Source: Hydra vulgaris
Taxonomy: Eukaryota; Cnidaria; Hydrozoa; Anthoathecata; Hydridae
Length of the DNA stretch: 64,000 nt
Assembly (NCBI RefSeq): GCF_038396675.1
Contig: NC_088923.1
Coordinates: 966,001 to 1,030,000, forward strand
Direction: 5' to 3'
The translations under genes were made by a program, and so were the position numbers. The notes below the pieces were generated by a model. The model ran no database searches and was not told the origin of the DNA. It saw only the letters and a program-made list of their open reading frames with translations. Below are positions 11,883 to 24,099 of this stretch, one piece after another (the stretch's first letter is position 1; every line of letters begins with the position of its first letter).

Positions 11883-12309
11883 TCTAACTGCTTACAGCAG
11901 TTTAGGGTTAGGAAAAAGAAAGTAAGTTTTAATCTAAGTTTCTTATAAGGAAGTTTTACTCTATTATTTGATTATTACTTATGGGTTTCCTTATTTCAAG
12001 GGAATTCGTTTTGAGGAAAATAATTTCCTGAATAATTTATTTCCTTATTTCAAGTGAAGTTTTCCTAGTGTCAAATATAAGGGATTATTTCCTTAATTTT
12101 TCCCTTAAAAATAAGGAAAGATTTTTTTGAGTGTAGTACCTAATTCAATTAATTTTTTGAACATTAAATATATAATAAATCATACATTTCATTTTAAGAT
12201 TCGCCTTTAAATTCAATTTCTCAATTCACGTTATTGAAATGACTTGAGGATAATTCATAATTTCCTTTTTGATATAATCTAATGGATTTCTTATGTTCTT
12301 TAGAAGACT

Positions 12310-13110
12310 TTAGAAGACTAGAAGACTGAAAAGATCATTTATTAGGTAACAACACTTTAGTAAATGATGACCCTGTTTGACATTCCCTAAAGGAGTTGAG
12401 TGAGTTATAGAAATAATTTTTTCTTTATTGTTTGTAATAATAAGGTCTAGAAAATTAGTTGATTCGTAGCTTACTTTTTGGAATGTTGGTTCACATACAC
12501 ATTGAAACAGAAAACATTCTTCAAGATATTCAATATATTTATTAGTTTGAGATTCATTATCGATTGCCAAGAAAGGACAATCATAGTCAGACCAATCTAT
12601 TGAATTATAGTAGAAGTACCCTGTAATAATAAGATCGCTGTATTTTGTCAGATAAATACTTGTCCTAGCAGCATTAATTGATGACAATATAAAGTTATTG
12701 TACTGATAAGATATATCTGGTGGTCGATAAATGTATCCAATTAGTTTTTTTTTATTCTAAAACATAGACAAGTCCAAATTTGTTCAATAAAATTATTGTT
12801 TAACTGTAAAATATTTGTTTCAGACTGATTAATAAATTGTTTGACATAAATACAAACACACCTCCTCCATGAGTCTTTCTATCTCCTGAAAATATTATAG
12901 TTATTTATGTTTACATCTGATTCTGCTTTAAACCAAGTTTTTGTGATACAAATAACATTCAGTTTATATATTTCAATTTGTAACCCTAATTCATCAATCC
13001 TTTATTCAGAGACTTTGCATTTGTGTACCAAACCATCAGTTCTTTGCATTTTTGTGCACTGTGTTCATTGTTTATCCTTAAATCACAATTCTTATAGTCA
13101 TGAAAGTTTA
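12310..13110 (-). pseudogene. LINE AP-endonuclease domain, broken
   Basis: The minus strand reads WYTNAKSLNKGLMNKL, VICITKTWFKAESDV, SGDRKTHGGGVCIYVKQF, then DLIITGYFYYNSIDWSD and FLDLIITNN. These are the ordered motifs of the exonuclease-endonuclease-phosphatase domain that nicks the target for reverse transcription. The conserved GDFN is GYFY, which removes a catalytic Asp and Asn. Frame changes lie near 12690-12760, and an early stop follows at 12310. Confidence 0.75.
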
Positions 13111-13199
13111 CTGATTCAATATCTGCCTTATCGCTCAGCAAATTATATAGGCTGTGAACTCCACCATTGAAATAATTTATTTTATTGCTGGTTTCAATG

Positions 13200-13990
13200 T
13201 TGAAGCATCTTATGTGATTTAATTATTTTTTGGCATTTAATTGCTAATCTTACTTCTTACTACCTTGTCATTTCTTATTCCAAAGTAACAATTTGCAGAG
13301 TCAATGTTGTCCTTACTTAGTTTTTTACGCTCTTCTCACAATATCTTTGATTTGTACCTTTCAGATTCAGTCAAATCAGGAATTATAAAAACATTTTCGT
13401 AGGCTTTATCTTTCTTTAAATCTTTGGCTTTTTATAAAACAGACTTTCGTTCCGATTTATCAGTTTAAATAACAATTTGAGGAGACTTGAATCCATTCTT
13501 TGACTTTAACTTGATAACATTTTTTATTTTGACATTGACCTTCAATTTTTGCATGACTTTCTCAATATTTTGTTTATCTTCTTTGATTGCTTTGACTTTA
13601 TCACTTAACGCTGATTCCTCTAAACCGAAAATAACCAGGTTATTGTCTCTTTCCTTATCTCTTTTCTTATCTCTTTCCTTGGTTACGCTTGCAATAATAT
13701 TAATAATTTGCATTTGATCTGGAGTCTTCTTCACTTTACTAGTCCTATCACCTGCCACTGCTGGACTAGATTTATATTGAGTCTTTTCTAATTCAAAAAC
13801 TCTGCTAGTCAAGTTTGCATTATCTTTTTTTAAAGTTTTTATTAACTTGTTGAATTCTTCGATAATTGTTTCTTGCGATAATCGCTCTTCGATTATCGCT
13901 TCTTGAAATCTCCTAACTGCAAATTAACCATTTGGATTACTGGATAGGAGGGCTACCACCTTAAATACCAGTGGATTACCTCCTGTCAGT
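13200..13990 (-). pseudogene. LINE ORF1-like segment
   Basis: The open stretch 13465-13812 encodes a charged coiled-coil-like region, then RDNNLVIFGLEESALSDK, the RRM-like block typical of CR1-type ORF1. Beyond a stop at 13465 the frame continues with FIIPDLTESERYKSKI and YFGIRNDKVVRS, the usual C-terminal part. The protein would bind element RNA. Stops and a changed frame upstream of 13812 show decay. Confidence 0.65.
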
Positions 13991-14164
13991 TAATTCAGAT
14001 TGTCATTATTATTAGTTTTGCTTATTAACACAATAAAACAGAATTTCTTAATTCGCTTTTTTCCGTCTTAATGCGTTTTTTCCGTATGTATGTATGTTTC
14101 AGGATTTGTTAATGCGTTTTTTTCCGTCTTTATGCGTTATTTTCCGTATGTATGTATATAATGT

Positions 14165-14238
14165 ATGTTTATCTTATTAAGAAAAATGATCTACATACCA
14201 TCTATAATGAATGTTTATCTTACTAAAAAAAAAAGTCC
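14165..14238 (+). repeat. Dispersed repeat, partner of 605-671
   Basis: One and a half copies of a unit of about 46 bp: gtttatctta...aaaa...ctaca, taccatctataatgaatg, then gtttatcttactaaa. From 14239 to 14980 I see no recognisable gene; a small open stretch at 14211-14402 has no family match that I know. Confidence 0.5.
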
Positions 14239-14984
14239 ACATTATAGCTACCTATAAATCCAATAACTTATTATGCATCACAAGATGTTTACTGCTCGTT
14301 GCAGTTTCACTAAAATGCATTGCATTTACAAAAAATATTAAGTTTCTGAGTGGACTGCCAAGCATTGACTATTTTTCTGACAATCACATATACTCTAGGT
14401 GAATTTATCAACAAATAAGAGAACTCACAATAACAAAAATATGCTTATGCACTTTCACCTCACATCCTGAAATAACATTTTACTTTTCTTTTTTAAATGT
14501 TATGTTGTTTTTCCTCTGTTATTCAGCTTGGTTTATGGTTGGTTTATTGAAAAATTTTTAAGGGAAGTTTGTGGATTGTTATTCAAAATTTATTTAAGTA
14601 AAAATTTATAAAGAGTTTTATTTAATAAAGAAAAAAGCTTTTTAATACTGAAAAATGATATGGCTTTGTCCAAATTTAAAATCTTTATTTTTTTCAAAGT
14701 TTAATTATAAATGAATAATATGTTGATATAAATTGCATACGGTGTTCACGATGTCAAAGAAATAAATAATTAAAATAAAAAATAAAAAAATTATATTTAT
14801 GATCTTTTTTTTTTTTTGATTTTAACGGTGAGTCAAAGTCACCCCTATATTAACAGTTAATGGATAAAAGTGATATGTTTTTAAGGCAAAAATAGATTAA
14901 AAACAACAGCTTGAAACTAACTTTATTTATAATATAAATCACAAAGAAACCTTGTTAATCTTTAAAACTCAAAAAGCTAAGCAC

Positions 14985-15465
14985 GAATCATCAAATTATC
15001 AGTGCTAGAGTTGTTCCATAGATTATCTATAAATATTTGATGTTCAAGAGTGGATACCTTGGTTTTTTTTGGAACTGTTATTTTTTTCTTTGTCTTATTG
15101 GTATTTAAAGCTGCTTCCATATTAACTAAATCAATTGATTATACACTTGTTCTTGAAAGAACGGAGCTTAATGCCACTTTTTATTATGGGTATATGATCA
15201 TCATCTCTAGCGTCAACTAAAATTTTGTATGAAAAAATTACTGACATTAACCTATTTCTTCAATCCCATATTCATTTGTAAATGTTCTTTTAGGAAGTCT
15301 ATCTAGCACCTGTTTTTGATCAAGTGGGTATAATCCAGTTTTTCTGAAGCCTACCTTCATACTTTTACAACCAAGTTCTTCAATTTTTTTCATGAGACAT
15401 TTAGGCAATGCTGGAAACTGGTCTTTTAGAAAGGAAGGAGTTTTTTGTCCTTTGCCACTTTCTTT
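14985..15465 (-). pseudogene. Pogo-like transposase C-terminal remnant
   Basis: The minus strand, across many stops and frame changes, gives pieces resembling LPKCLMKKIEELG, then a GFRKTGLYP-like block, YPLDQKQVLDRLPKRTF, KILVDARDDDHIP and NLWNNSS. The GFR-TGLYPLD pattern is typical after the DDE domain of pogo/jerky-type transposases. It is heavily decayed and I cannot place its ends. Confidence 0.45.
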
Positions 15466-15856
15466 TCAAATTGTTAATATTATATACTAGAAATCTTATA
15501 TTTTTTTTCTTTTAGTGTTTTGCAGAGAGCATGCCCAAGCAGCAGAGAATGAACAAGAAAGTTGCTTTGGAGATATCCTAAAAAAAGTGCCAGATAGAAA
15601 AGGCGTCGGTGACCGTGAAAAACTAAACCACGACAATAGATTATATGATGTTTTTTAGATCTGTAATTTGAAATATATTTTAATCTTGTGTATTCTTTTA
15701 ATTTTGTTTTTTTATTTGTTTTAATAAGGTACACTGGTTGCCGTTTCTGTTATGTTTTCTGAATGTTAAATTTTTGTCCTCAAAACCCAACGAGTTTTGT
15801 GATTGCATAACAAATGTCTTTTGAACAATCAATGTCTTTAAGCGTCTAATCTAAAA

Positions 15857-16475
15857 TCAGTTAAGAACGCGTCCGGGAAGTTCTGTCTTAACGTTCATTT
15901 TACGTTTTTTGTACCTCCCCGTGTGTGGTGGAATATCAATATTCAGCATAGTTAGATCATTTAAAATCCATTTGCCAAGTCTAGTTTTAAAAAAATTCAC
16001 AGAAATAGCATTAACAACATCAGCATGTAGTCGATATCTGTGATAAGATGCTATGTTTGTTAAAAAAAATGCTGAGGCGAAAAAACTGGTTATTCTGCGA
16101 TTATATTTCATTTGATGACCTCTTGCTGATTGATAACTTCAATCAGCAAGAGGTCATCAAATTTTCGTTAATTAAATTAACTTTTTCAATTCCATTGAAT
16201 AACTTATACATTTGAATTGAGTCACCCCGAATCCGTTACACAACTTAAGTAGTGAGACACATTTTAAATAATCTTTTTTCATAACATAGTTTTTTATTTG
16301 TGACATAATGTTTGCTGCACGATGCTGTACCTTTTGTAAGAGAATAATTTCATTTTTAAGACATGTAGACCGCACAGATAAAGCAAATTTAATTAACAAT
16401 CTTACAAATATTGTGTACATAATTTTTTGTAATTCACTATTTAAACTTAAAAATGTATTCCTCAACATATTCAAA
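15857..16475 (-). pseudogene. LINE C-terminal remnant
   Basis: 16172-16474 reads LNSELQKIMYTIFVRLLIKF and EIILLQKVQHRAANI; 15857-16111 reads HADVVNAISVNFFKTRLGKW. These are the post-reverse-transcriptase blocks of a CR1-like LINE (VRP-LE... and FF-RVVN-WN-LP--VVNA-SVN-FK-RLDK). A perfect hairpin at 16110-16162 splits the two halves. No reverse transcriptase domain is present here. Confidence 0.7.
16110..16162. repeat. Perfect 24-bp hairpin inside LINE remnant
   Basis: atttgatgacctcttgctga at 16110 is exactly inverted at 16139-16162 around a 5-base loop. The arms look like LINE coding sequence duplicated in inverted orientation. Confidence 0.9.
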
Positions 16476-17079
16476 ATTTATTTGTTTTACTTGCAGATAG
16501 ATTTGTTTGAAAAAAAAAGTTTAAATCATAACTTCCAACTCGAAAAAACTCGAAAAAAATAAAGTATCAAAAGGTATCAACTAAATTATTATTAAATAAC
16601 GTGAAATTGAGTCTGTTTTTAAGAAATTAAAAAAATAGCTGCAACTTTTTGCAACTATGCGAGAAATTTCTCTTTGAAGTTTGCACTGCCTGGATTACAG
16701 CCAATTTTCAATTTTTTGTTCTCCCAAGTGTTAAGTGATTAAAAAACTGCATAAGAGTTTGTATTCCATATTCAATTGAAAGTGTTAGTTTATTATTGAT
16801 TATTGACATTTAATTAGGTTATTATTTGCATATGTGTTATTTTCCTATCCTTAAAATTAACATTTCATGCTTGGAATTACCATAATTAAAATAAAAATCA
16901 TAAAGAACAAAACGTTATATATTTAACTAAAGTTAAAAGCAGTGGATTTTACAACTCAAGATATTATTAGCTGTTTTAAATATTAAACAAAAGAAGAAAA
17001 AAGAAACAATGCTTTACTTTTCATAACCTCTAGAATTTGTACGAGTGAAAGTAAATAAGAAAACTTGGTACAAAAGTTA

Positions 17080-18116
17080 AATGGAGATGAATCGAATTAC
17101 CAAAGATTTTGGAGAGATTCATCAAGAAACACAGTTTTTTTGAAAAGAAACACAAAAAATGGTTAAATCAAAAGTTTGAAATAGACTTTTCGTCATTGCA
17201 ATTGGAACAAATCATAAAAGACCAAAAAAAGATTTTGATGATATGAGTAAGAGAATTAAACGTCGGATATTCGCAGGAGAACATACAAGTTCAAATTTTG
17301 ATTCAATTGAAAAATCATTGCTTATAGCCCGTAAAAAAGTATATATTCAAAAAGATTTTTCTTTATTCAATGTGTTAACACTTTCATCAAAAATTTTAAA
17401 GATTCACATCATATGTTTGTTCAGTTGACAAATAACAACAATGAAATGACAGCTGAAGAAACGGCTGCAATAATATTTGACGTAGATCTTAGCGTATCTG
17501 GCTATAAAGGAATCCAACAGGCATCTAAAATAAGATATCCATCTTATTCAACTGTTGAAAAAGTATTTAAGTTGCGTGGTCCACAGGATAATCACTTGGA
17601 AGTCAGTAATTTAAGAGTCAAACTAGACTTACAAGCACTTATGAATCATACCACTGAATGAATTGTAAAAATGAGGCAAAAAAGAAATAATGGAATATTT
17701 GGATGTCAGTAACAAACTAAGTGAAAGAACCAAAAGAACTAAGCAAAATATTAAGGATTGATAAAATAATTATTAAAATTTTCTAAAATATCTTAATTGC
17801 AATAAGTTGTCAGCAAACATTGAGTCCAGAGTTATTTGAGATATACAGTAAAACAGTATACCGTCGATATTTAGATCTGTATGATTGGTATAAAATGCCG
17901 TCAACAGTTCACAAAGTTCTTGCACATGGAGCAGAAATAATGATAAACTCGCCAGTTCCCTTTGGAGTTTTAGCCGAGGAAGCATCTGAATGCCAAAACA
18001 AATATTATAGACGACATCGTGAACTACATACTCGTAAATGTTCAAGACAAGCAAATTTTAAAGACGTCTATTACCGGGCAATGAGATCATCCAATCCTCT
18101 TATTAGTTCTCCCTGA
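17080..18116 (+). pseudogene. Unrecognised transposon-like protein family, copy 1
   Basis: Broken pieces follow one another: KHKKWLNQKFEIDFSSLQL (near 17150), HKRPKKDFDDMSKRIKRRIF (17222-17280), TAEETAAIIFDVDLSVSGYK and RYPSYSTVEKVFKL (17450-17575), LDLQALMNHTTE (17625-17660), then YDWYKMPSTVHKVLAHGAEI and ECQNKYYRRHRELHTRKCSR (17880-18060). The same blocks in the same order occur at 59200-60180. I recall uncharacterised arthropod and cnidarian proteins with WY-MP--VHK-L-HG, but no domain name. Its repeated, decayed state suggests a transposon protein. Confidence 0.6.
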
Positions 18117-18470
18117 AATCTAGACGAACGAAGAAAGTTGTGTTCAAACTTCCAAAAAAAGTTAAGAGTTTTTAATTTTAGAAGTGGAAAAGATTGCTAT
18201 ATTTATTTTACACGTCATTAAGCATTGCTGTGTAAAATAAATGTAGTTATATTAAAAGTAAAAATTATGAAAAATTATCACTTTGAAGAAAGTTTTTTAA
18301 ATATTCTCTTTTTAAAAATTAAAACAAATTTGTACTCTTTTGTAGAATTACAAGTGTCTTCTTAGATATTTATGGCCTACACAGTTTACAAATTAGGTCT
18401 GTGAGGATAATGTTTACAAGTTACCAGCTCCAACGAAACAATATAATTAATAATAAATAATATAATCAGT

Positions 18471-18645
18471 GGCGCGGCTAGTTGTTCGGAGTTGTCCCTA
18501 AAAAAAACGGACATTAGGGCCAAATAAGTTTTAAAAATTTTTCCTTCATTAAATTTAATTAAAAAAAAATAAAAATAAAAATTTGAAATTTGTACTTTTA
18601 TAAAAAACTCTTAAAATTGGGTCAAAACGCAGCGCCGTCCAGGTG
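18471..18645. other. Possible transposon-end fragment
   Basis: cagtggcgcggctag resembles the outer end of hAT-type terminal repeats. No matching opposite end is visible, so this is only a possible truncated element. I see nothing coding in 18120-18880. Confidence 0.25.
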
Positions 18646-18882
18646 TTTGAACTAAGTAAATTAATAAATCAGTTTAAATGACATTAAGATAAAAAAAATG
18701 AAATATAAGTTATTACTTTCTTCAAAACTATTTTTGGCCACCCATTTGTATAGAATTACGACATAGTGCACCGTATTGAGCAGAGTATTAAATTTTGAAT
18801 ATTTACAGCCCTCTCTAATTTGTTTTTGAAACTTTTTATTTTCAATTTTAAATGTTCTTGGTTTTTCGAATTTATTACTTTT

Positions 18883-19250
18883 TGTATGTATGTATGTATG
18901 TATGTATGTATGTATGTATGTATGTATGTATGTATGTATGTATGTATGTATGTATGTATGTATGTATGTATGTATGTATGTATGTATGTATGTATGTATG
19001 TATGTATGTATGTATGTATGTATGTATGTATGTATGTATGTATGTATGTATGTATGTATGTATGTATGTATGTATGTATGTATGTATGTATGTATGTATG
19101 TATGTATGTATGTATGTATGTATGTATGTATGTATGTATGTATGTATGTATGTATGTATGTATGTATGTATGTATGTATGTATGTATGTATGTATGTATG
19201 TATGTATGTATGTATGTATGTATGTATGTATGTATGTATGTATGTATGTA
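18883..19250. repeat. (TGTA)92 microsatellite
   Basis: An uninterrupted array of 92 four-base units (368 bp). The open frames across it (MYVC and HTYI repeats) are artefacts of the array. It is followed by ttaagccgct, and the inverse-strand array at 40794-41052 is followed by ttaagtcgct. Confidence 0.97.
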
Positions 19251-20817
19251 TTAAGCCGCTGCCTAAAAACACTTTTTTTTCTAAATACATTGGCTCGCTT
19301 TGAGTAATGTGCCCATTACTCAAAGTAATGACATTAATCCAAAAAAATAAGACAATTTGGAGTAATAATCATTTAGGGAAATTACTCTAAAGTTTTCATA
19401 TATTTGTGTTTTTTCTCAAATAATAAGTTTTTAGTAATAATATTAAGAGTTAAGTATTTTTCAAAATACTTAGTTATGAAGCAATTTCGAAGTTTATATG
19501 TCAAATGTTCACAAAAATCCCTTTATAATTTGTTTAAAAATAGTTGGGGCCAGGGTTGTAAGAAAAGGTGTATGACACACCCTTTTCCCTAAACAATGAG
19601 TTTCTTTAGAACCAATCAGCGAAATGTACCTTCTTTTGCAAATGTGAGTGAGCGCTAACTTTTTTTTTAAATTGATAAAATAAATAAACACACACATTTA
19701 ACAACTGTTCTCTTTGGCGCTGGCTGGGGCTTTTTAGCATACGCAGGTACATATATATTCAACACAACAACTTCAACGGTTTTTGTTTAAAAACTTATTT
19801 TTCTTTTTATTGAGGTCTTTATTATTGAAAATATTTAACATTTCTTAAATTAACTTTTTATGGTCTTTTTTTAATTTGTCAAAGTCTTCAAAAAATAATT
19901 TTTGATTCCAATATTTGTAACATACAAGTTTGTAATATTAGTCTGAAGAAAGTATACATATATTACTAATATTTTTGCATTTCTCTTGTTTTTGGTTCTA
20001 ATTTGGTTTTTAGCCAAAAAAAATGTCTTTTCAGAAGATCGTAAAAAAAGTTAGAGGCTTTATATATGAGTTTTACAACTCTTTCTACCTTTTATAGGAA
20101 TTGTTTGGCAGATCTGTATGAGAGAGTTTATTACCAGTTTGAATAGCTTGTAGTAACTCATTTAAAGAAACAAAAACTCAAAGACTCAACCTATATTGAG
20201 AAAACCTCAATTAAGTTGGACCAAACCTCAGCTTTAAAAAGCAAGGGCTTAACTTCCTTAGTTTTGATTTTGAGCCTGAAATTTGAATCACTTTTTCTGG
20301 ATACTTTGGATTTGGATACATAATTTGATTAAGAGTACAATCAATTACAGCTTCATCATCTAGTAGCATTGCATAAAGGAAGTTTTCTCCATAGCATCAG
20401 TAAAAGTGTTACCCTTGAGACTTTTCAATACATTCTTTTAAACTCTGTTATCCTGATTATAGAACAACTGCTGAAAAGAACATGCATTGACCAGAAAAAT
20501 GACTACAAGTAAAAGTATTACAAGTAAAAATGATACAAGCAAAAGTAAGATGATCTTTTGATAGTTTGACACAAGGCAGGTTTGACACAGTTTGACGCCA
20601 CATTACTCTTGTATTTCATTGTCTTATAGTTCATTTCATAAACTAATTCTTGTAGTTACTAATAAATACTACTCTTGTAGTTTATTTCATAAACTAATAA
20701 GTGTTTGTCTTTTTTTCCATCTACACTAATTACTTTTAATTATATAACTTCTTGACGGTAACAATTTTGTATCAATTGATTTATTCACTCTCGTTTTTTC
20801 ACAATTTTTTTTTTAAT
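19251..20817. other. AT-rich stretch without recognisable gene
   Basis: No coding family seen on either strand. A small hairpin (tttgagtaatg / cattactcaaa) lies near 19298-19323. Short open stretches near 19404-19697 match nothing I know. Confidence 0.6.
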
Positions 20818-20895
20818 TTTATTTCACCTCCCCAAAGATCATGAATTTGAGGAGGCTAATAAGCTGTGGTTACAAGCCTCTCTCATTATTTTAAT
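20818..20895 (-). repeat. Divergent SINE tail copy
   Basis: Contains attt-cacctcc, then gaggaggctaataag and gtggttacaagcctctctc. These parallel the inverted tail of the SINE at 22636-22882. Many differences mark it as an old copy. 20900-21490 holds no gene that I can see. Confidence 0.5.
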
Positions 20896-21494
20896 ATCTG
20901 CATTAGCTAACGCAGTTGTAGTAACATTGCTAACTTCATATCATAAGCCTTGGGTTTATTAGTTAAGTCTGGTATTGTTGTTCATTAACAATTTTCTCTT
21001 AAACACTAAAAATTTCATTTGAACCAACTTCTGATGTTGCTTGACGACTTTTGTCTAATTTGCTTTATAGTAGCTTCTTTTTTCTCTCTAATGAACAATT
21101 ATACAACCCATGTTCCCAGTACTTGGTGCACACTGCCTAAATTCCAACTTCTTTTTGATCCTATCTTGGATCGCTTGTCCTTTAATATTCTCTTATCATA
21201 ACAGGGACCAAAAGCAAGAAAGATATTATAAAATTTAAAGTATTTTAATTTAAAGTGACAAGTCGATAAAATATAAAGTCTTGGTCAAATGATTAGAGAT
21301 AAGCAATTGATGCTTTTTTCTTTTACTTAATCTACCATTTTTGTGAAATGTGTTTGTAAATGCATAATAATACTAATAAAAAAAAGTTATATGTATTACT
21401 CTTTACTTTTCTCACAGTGACAAACAATGTTTCATTGAGCACTCACTTTATTGTTTAACTATCAAATCAAAATAGTTTTAAAAATATTTTTTGG

Positions 21495-22545
21495 AAAGGC
21501 TTTTGCAAACCTTAGAAGAAAATGGTGGTGGGGAGGGGGCTGGGGAGGTACTGGATTTCTAATTAAACATTCAAAATTCTTATTACTTAACATTTAAAAA
21601 AAGTGTTATAAAATTATTTTATACTTTATTTTAATTTGTATACATTTACAATCATTAATAATTAGAATATCACATTGACAAGCAGATCAAACAACATTTC
21701 CAGTTTCTTCTTATACTAGGTAAATGGACACTGCTTACAATGTTTTGGAAATTTTATTTTTCAATGGGTTATCTTTTATCAAAGGTTAAAAAAACTGACT
21801 TTTGTCACGTCAAATTTCAAGTCAAAAGTTAATTTTTTTCCCTTCAAATAAATCTTTCTCAAACTTGTAACCATGATGAATAAGCTGTTTGTAAGTTGAC
21901 AAATCGCTCACGCGTAAGTTATAGGGTTTTCTACTAAATCTTTTCAACTAAATATTGTTTAAAACTTTGCAGAACTTATAAGCCTTTTTTGAGCTCATGT
22001 TGATATCACAATATGAGTTTATTACTTAATTAAAAAATAAAGTTTCCAATATTTTGGAAATTTAAACATTTTATAAATAAATAATAATGCTATAATTCCA
22101 CATAGAAACATTATATAAAACAATTCATAATGTATTATTTAGTTATTGAGGTAATTATTAATTAGTTACCAGTCCAAATTAAATTAATATTATATATAAG
22201 CAAATTATAACTTTATTTATCCAATTAAAAGCATGATACAACTATTATTTTTATTTTATACATAACAGCTGCACCATAGATAAAAAATATAGCGAACATA
22301 ATATAACATACATAATGAGCAAAATAATTTTTTTTTAAGTGTTTACATTTTTTGTATCCATTTAATAACAATTAGCATACGTAATAGTTTGATAAATATT
22401 TTTTTTCATCAACCATAAAACGCTGTTGTTTTCTTTAAATTTTTAAATATCATTACTTTTAAACGATCAGAATTTGTTATTTCCGGACTTTAAGTAACCA
22501 CTGTGAAAATTGAAATTTTTTTTTTTTGTATTTCCCTAAAAGTTT
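21495..22545 (+). repeat. Dispersed ~1-kb repeat, copy A
   Basis: Starts aaaggcttttgcaaacctta, passes tactggatttctaa, gacttttgtcacgtcaa and ccataaaacgctgttgtt, and ends near a ttatttccgga block. The same series in the same order and orientation is at 58199-59185. Copy B continues into the unrecognised protein family, so copy A is probably the 5' non-coding part of that element. Confidence 0.75.
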
Positions 22546-22635
22546 GACGATTTTTAAAAATTTTTTTTGCGGCATTTAATTAATATATATACAATGTATA
22601 AACTGCACGCTAAGCCAAATGATGTAGTGGTAATG

Positions 22636-22882
22636 CGGTAGTGGTGTAGTGGTAAAGCGCTCGCTTCATAAGCGAGAGGTTCCGAGTTCGATCCCCACCA
22701 CGTCCCTAGTAGTACCGCGCTCAACTTGTTTCTCCGCGCAGCGGCCTTGTTCGTCAAGGTTCGTGTTTCGGAGTTATAGAGTTGAGAGAGGGTTATAACC
22801 ACTATTAAGTAACCTCCTCGTCTGTAGTGGCCTTCTCGGCCTTGAGGAGGTGAATAACAAAAAAAAAAAAAAAAAAAAAAAT
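22636..22882 (+). mobile_element. tRNA-derived SINE with poly(A)
   Basis: The head is tRNA-like: gtggtgtagtggtaaagc (A-box-like), an anticodon arm ctcgc-ttcataa-gcgag with CAT in the loop (22660-22676), and a B-box-like gagttcgatcccc. The body follows (ccgcgcagcggcc, tttcggagttatagagttga, ggttataaccacta) and an A-run ends it at 22858-22881. Inverted partial copies occur at 20818, 35706, 37280 and 39169. RNA polymerase III transcription from the internal boxes is expected for the class. CAT suggests a Met-type tRNA ancestor. Confidence 0.8.
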
Positions 22883-23109
22883 GTTTCATACATGACAGTG
22901 GCATAGTTTGCATGTTTGAATGTATGTATTTATGAATGTATGTGTATATGTATGAATGCATGTATGTTTGCATTTATATGTGAGTTCTACACAAGGAAAC
23001 TATATATTATACGTTGTTTATATTTTGCCATTTCATTGTTTAAAATTATGCTTCATAGTGCTTTAATGAAAAGTACCAAGTTTGAGTAATATTTTCAATT
23101 ATTTTTTTA

Positions 23110-23300
23110 AAGATGTGGTCGTTTTGCTCCAAAACCAAGTTGTTTTCCCGAAGATGAAAATGAAATTGATTTTATTATTGGTCTTATTGGGGAATTCGGA
23201 AAGAATAATAATGAACTAACTTACGCACAAAATATGGATGAGACTCAGCTTTGTAAAAAAAGCGGAAGAATGGCGAGGTTTATAAATAAATGTCTCGTTG
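23110..23300 (+). pseudogene. Possible transposase fragment
   Basis: A short readable stretch gives GRFAPKPSCFPEDENEID, ELTYAQNMDETQLCKK and SGRMARFI. The NMDET block is reminiscent of the first catalytic Asp motif of DDE_1-type transposases. No upstream or downstream domain is visible. 23300-23960 shows nothing else. Confidence 0.3.
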
Positions 23301-23960
23301 GAGTTGTGTTTTTCAAATCAATCTGAAAAACTGGTTATTGCAGGAAAAACTTCATTGAACTATTTATATTTGTTCAAATATAAATAAAAACTCTTTTTTA
23401 ATTTTTGTTATTTTAAAGTAATTAATTTCTTTGTTAATATTTTTGATTATTTATGTTTATAAAAAGAATTGACTCACTATTTTAATTTATACTACAAAAC
23501 CTCTCGTAGATGCTTTGGAACCATTTTCCTCATTATAGCTTTACATTTCATCGTATACTCAAAGATCATTTTGTAGAATGGCAATGTTGTGATGCAAAGG
23601 TAGATACAATAATGTCTATAAAATATTTTTAGTTTTATTTGTAAAATATATTGAAAACAAATTCCAAAACAACATTTCACTGTCACACCAGTGCTGATAA
23701 TATATGGAGTTGTCCCCTATTACATGAAAGTGTTGATGAGCTTCTAAAACCTGTTTAATGGCTGAATTGGTCGAAAACTTGAGTTTCTTAAACACACCTA
23801 GTCCATTGAATACAAGTAGACAAAACTTTTTTTGAAGAACCGTTAACTACTTTGCAGTTCAAAGAAAAATATAATTTTCTGTTTTGATACAATTTTGCAT
23901 TTTCTCCCTCAGATCTTTTTATAGGATATGCTCCGTCGCCAAAATTCATAAAATCTAAAA

Positions 23961-23965
<5 letters not shown>

Positions 23966-24036
<71 letters not shown>
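23966..24036. repeat. (TA)n array
   Basis: About 35 TA units just outside the left end of a folded PLE insertion. Confidence 0.9.
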
Positions 24037-24040
<4 letters not shown>

Positions 24041-24099
24041 TATTTAAAAACAATTAAAAAAAAACTTTTATTGTATAAAAGTTTTTTCTTAATCGTCTG

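Larger units (their letters stand above)
4007..12133 (+). mobile_element. CACTA/EnSpm-like (CMC) DNA transposon, nested in LINE
   Basis: The right end, read inward, is cactcaaaaaaatctttcc. The left end is aactcaaaagaatctctcc, an evident inverted copy with its first base mutated. CACT-type ends fit the CMC superfamily. TA flanks both sides (4005-4006 and 12134-12135), and removing one copy restores the LINE frame, so the duplication is 2 bp. The interior holds a transposase pseudogene (5331-7822), a second spliced gene remnant (8876-11615), a PLE 3'-end insertion with a TA array (8139-8370), and subterminal motifs rich in aaggaaa. Confidence 0.8.
12134..14000 (-). mobile_element. CR1-like LINE, 5' half
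   Basis: This continues the LINE of 2463-4006 upstream of the CACTA-like insertion. From the 5' end it carries an ORF1-like segment (13200-13990), an endonuclease (12310-13110) and the link to the reverse transcriptase (LMFKKLIELG at the break). The 5' end near 14000 is uncertain, because I see only repetitive ttttttccgt sequence beyond it. Confidence 0.75.

Noticed and set aside
18820-19323. Long open frames of MYVC or HTYI repeats on both strands
   Set aside because: They exist only because a tetranucleotide array has no stop in most frames; there is no protein signal outside the repeat.
22636-22710. A functional tRNA-Met gene
   Set aside because: The T-stem does not pair, and the sequence runs on into a SINE body and poly(A); it is a SINE head.
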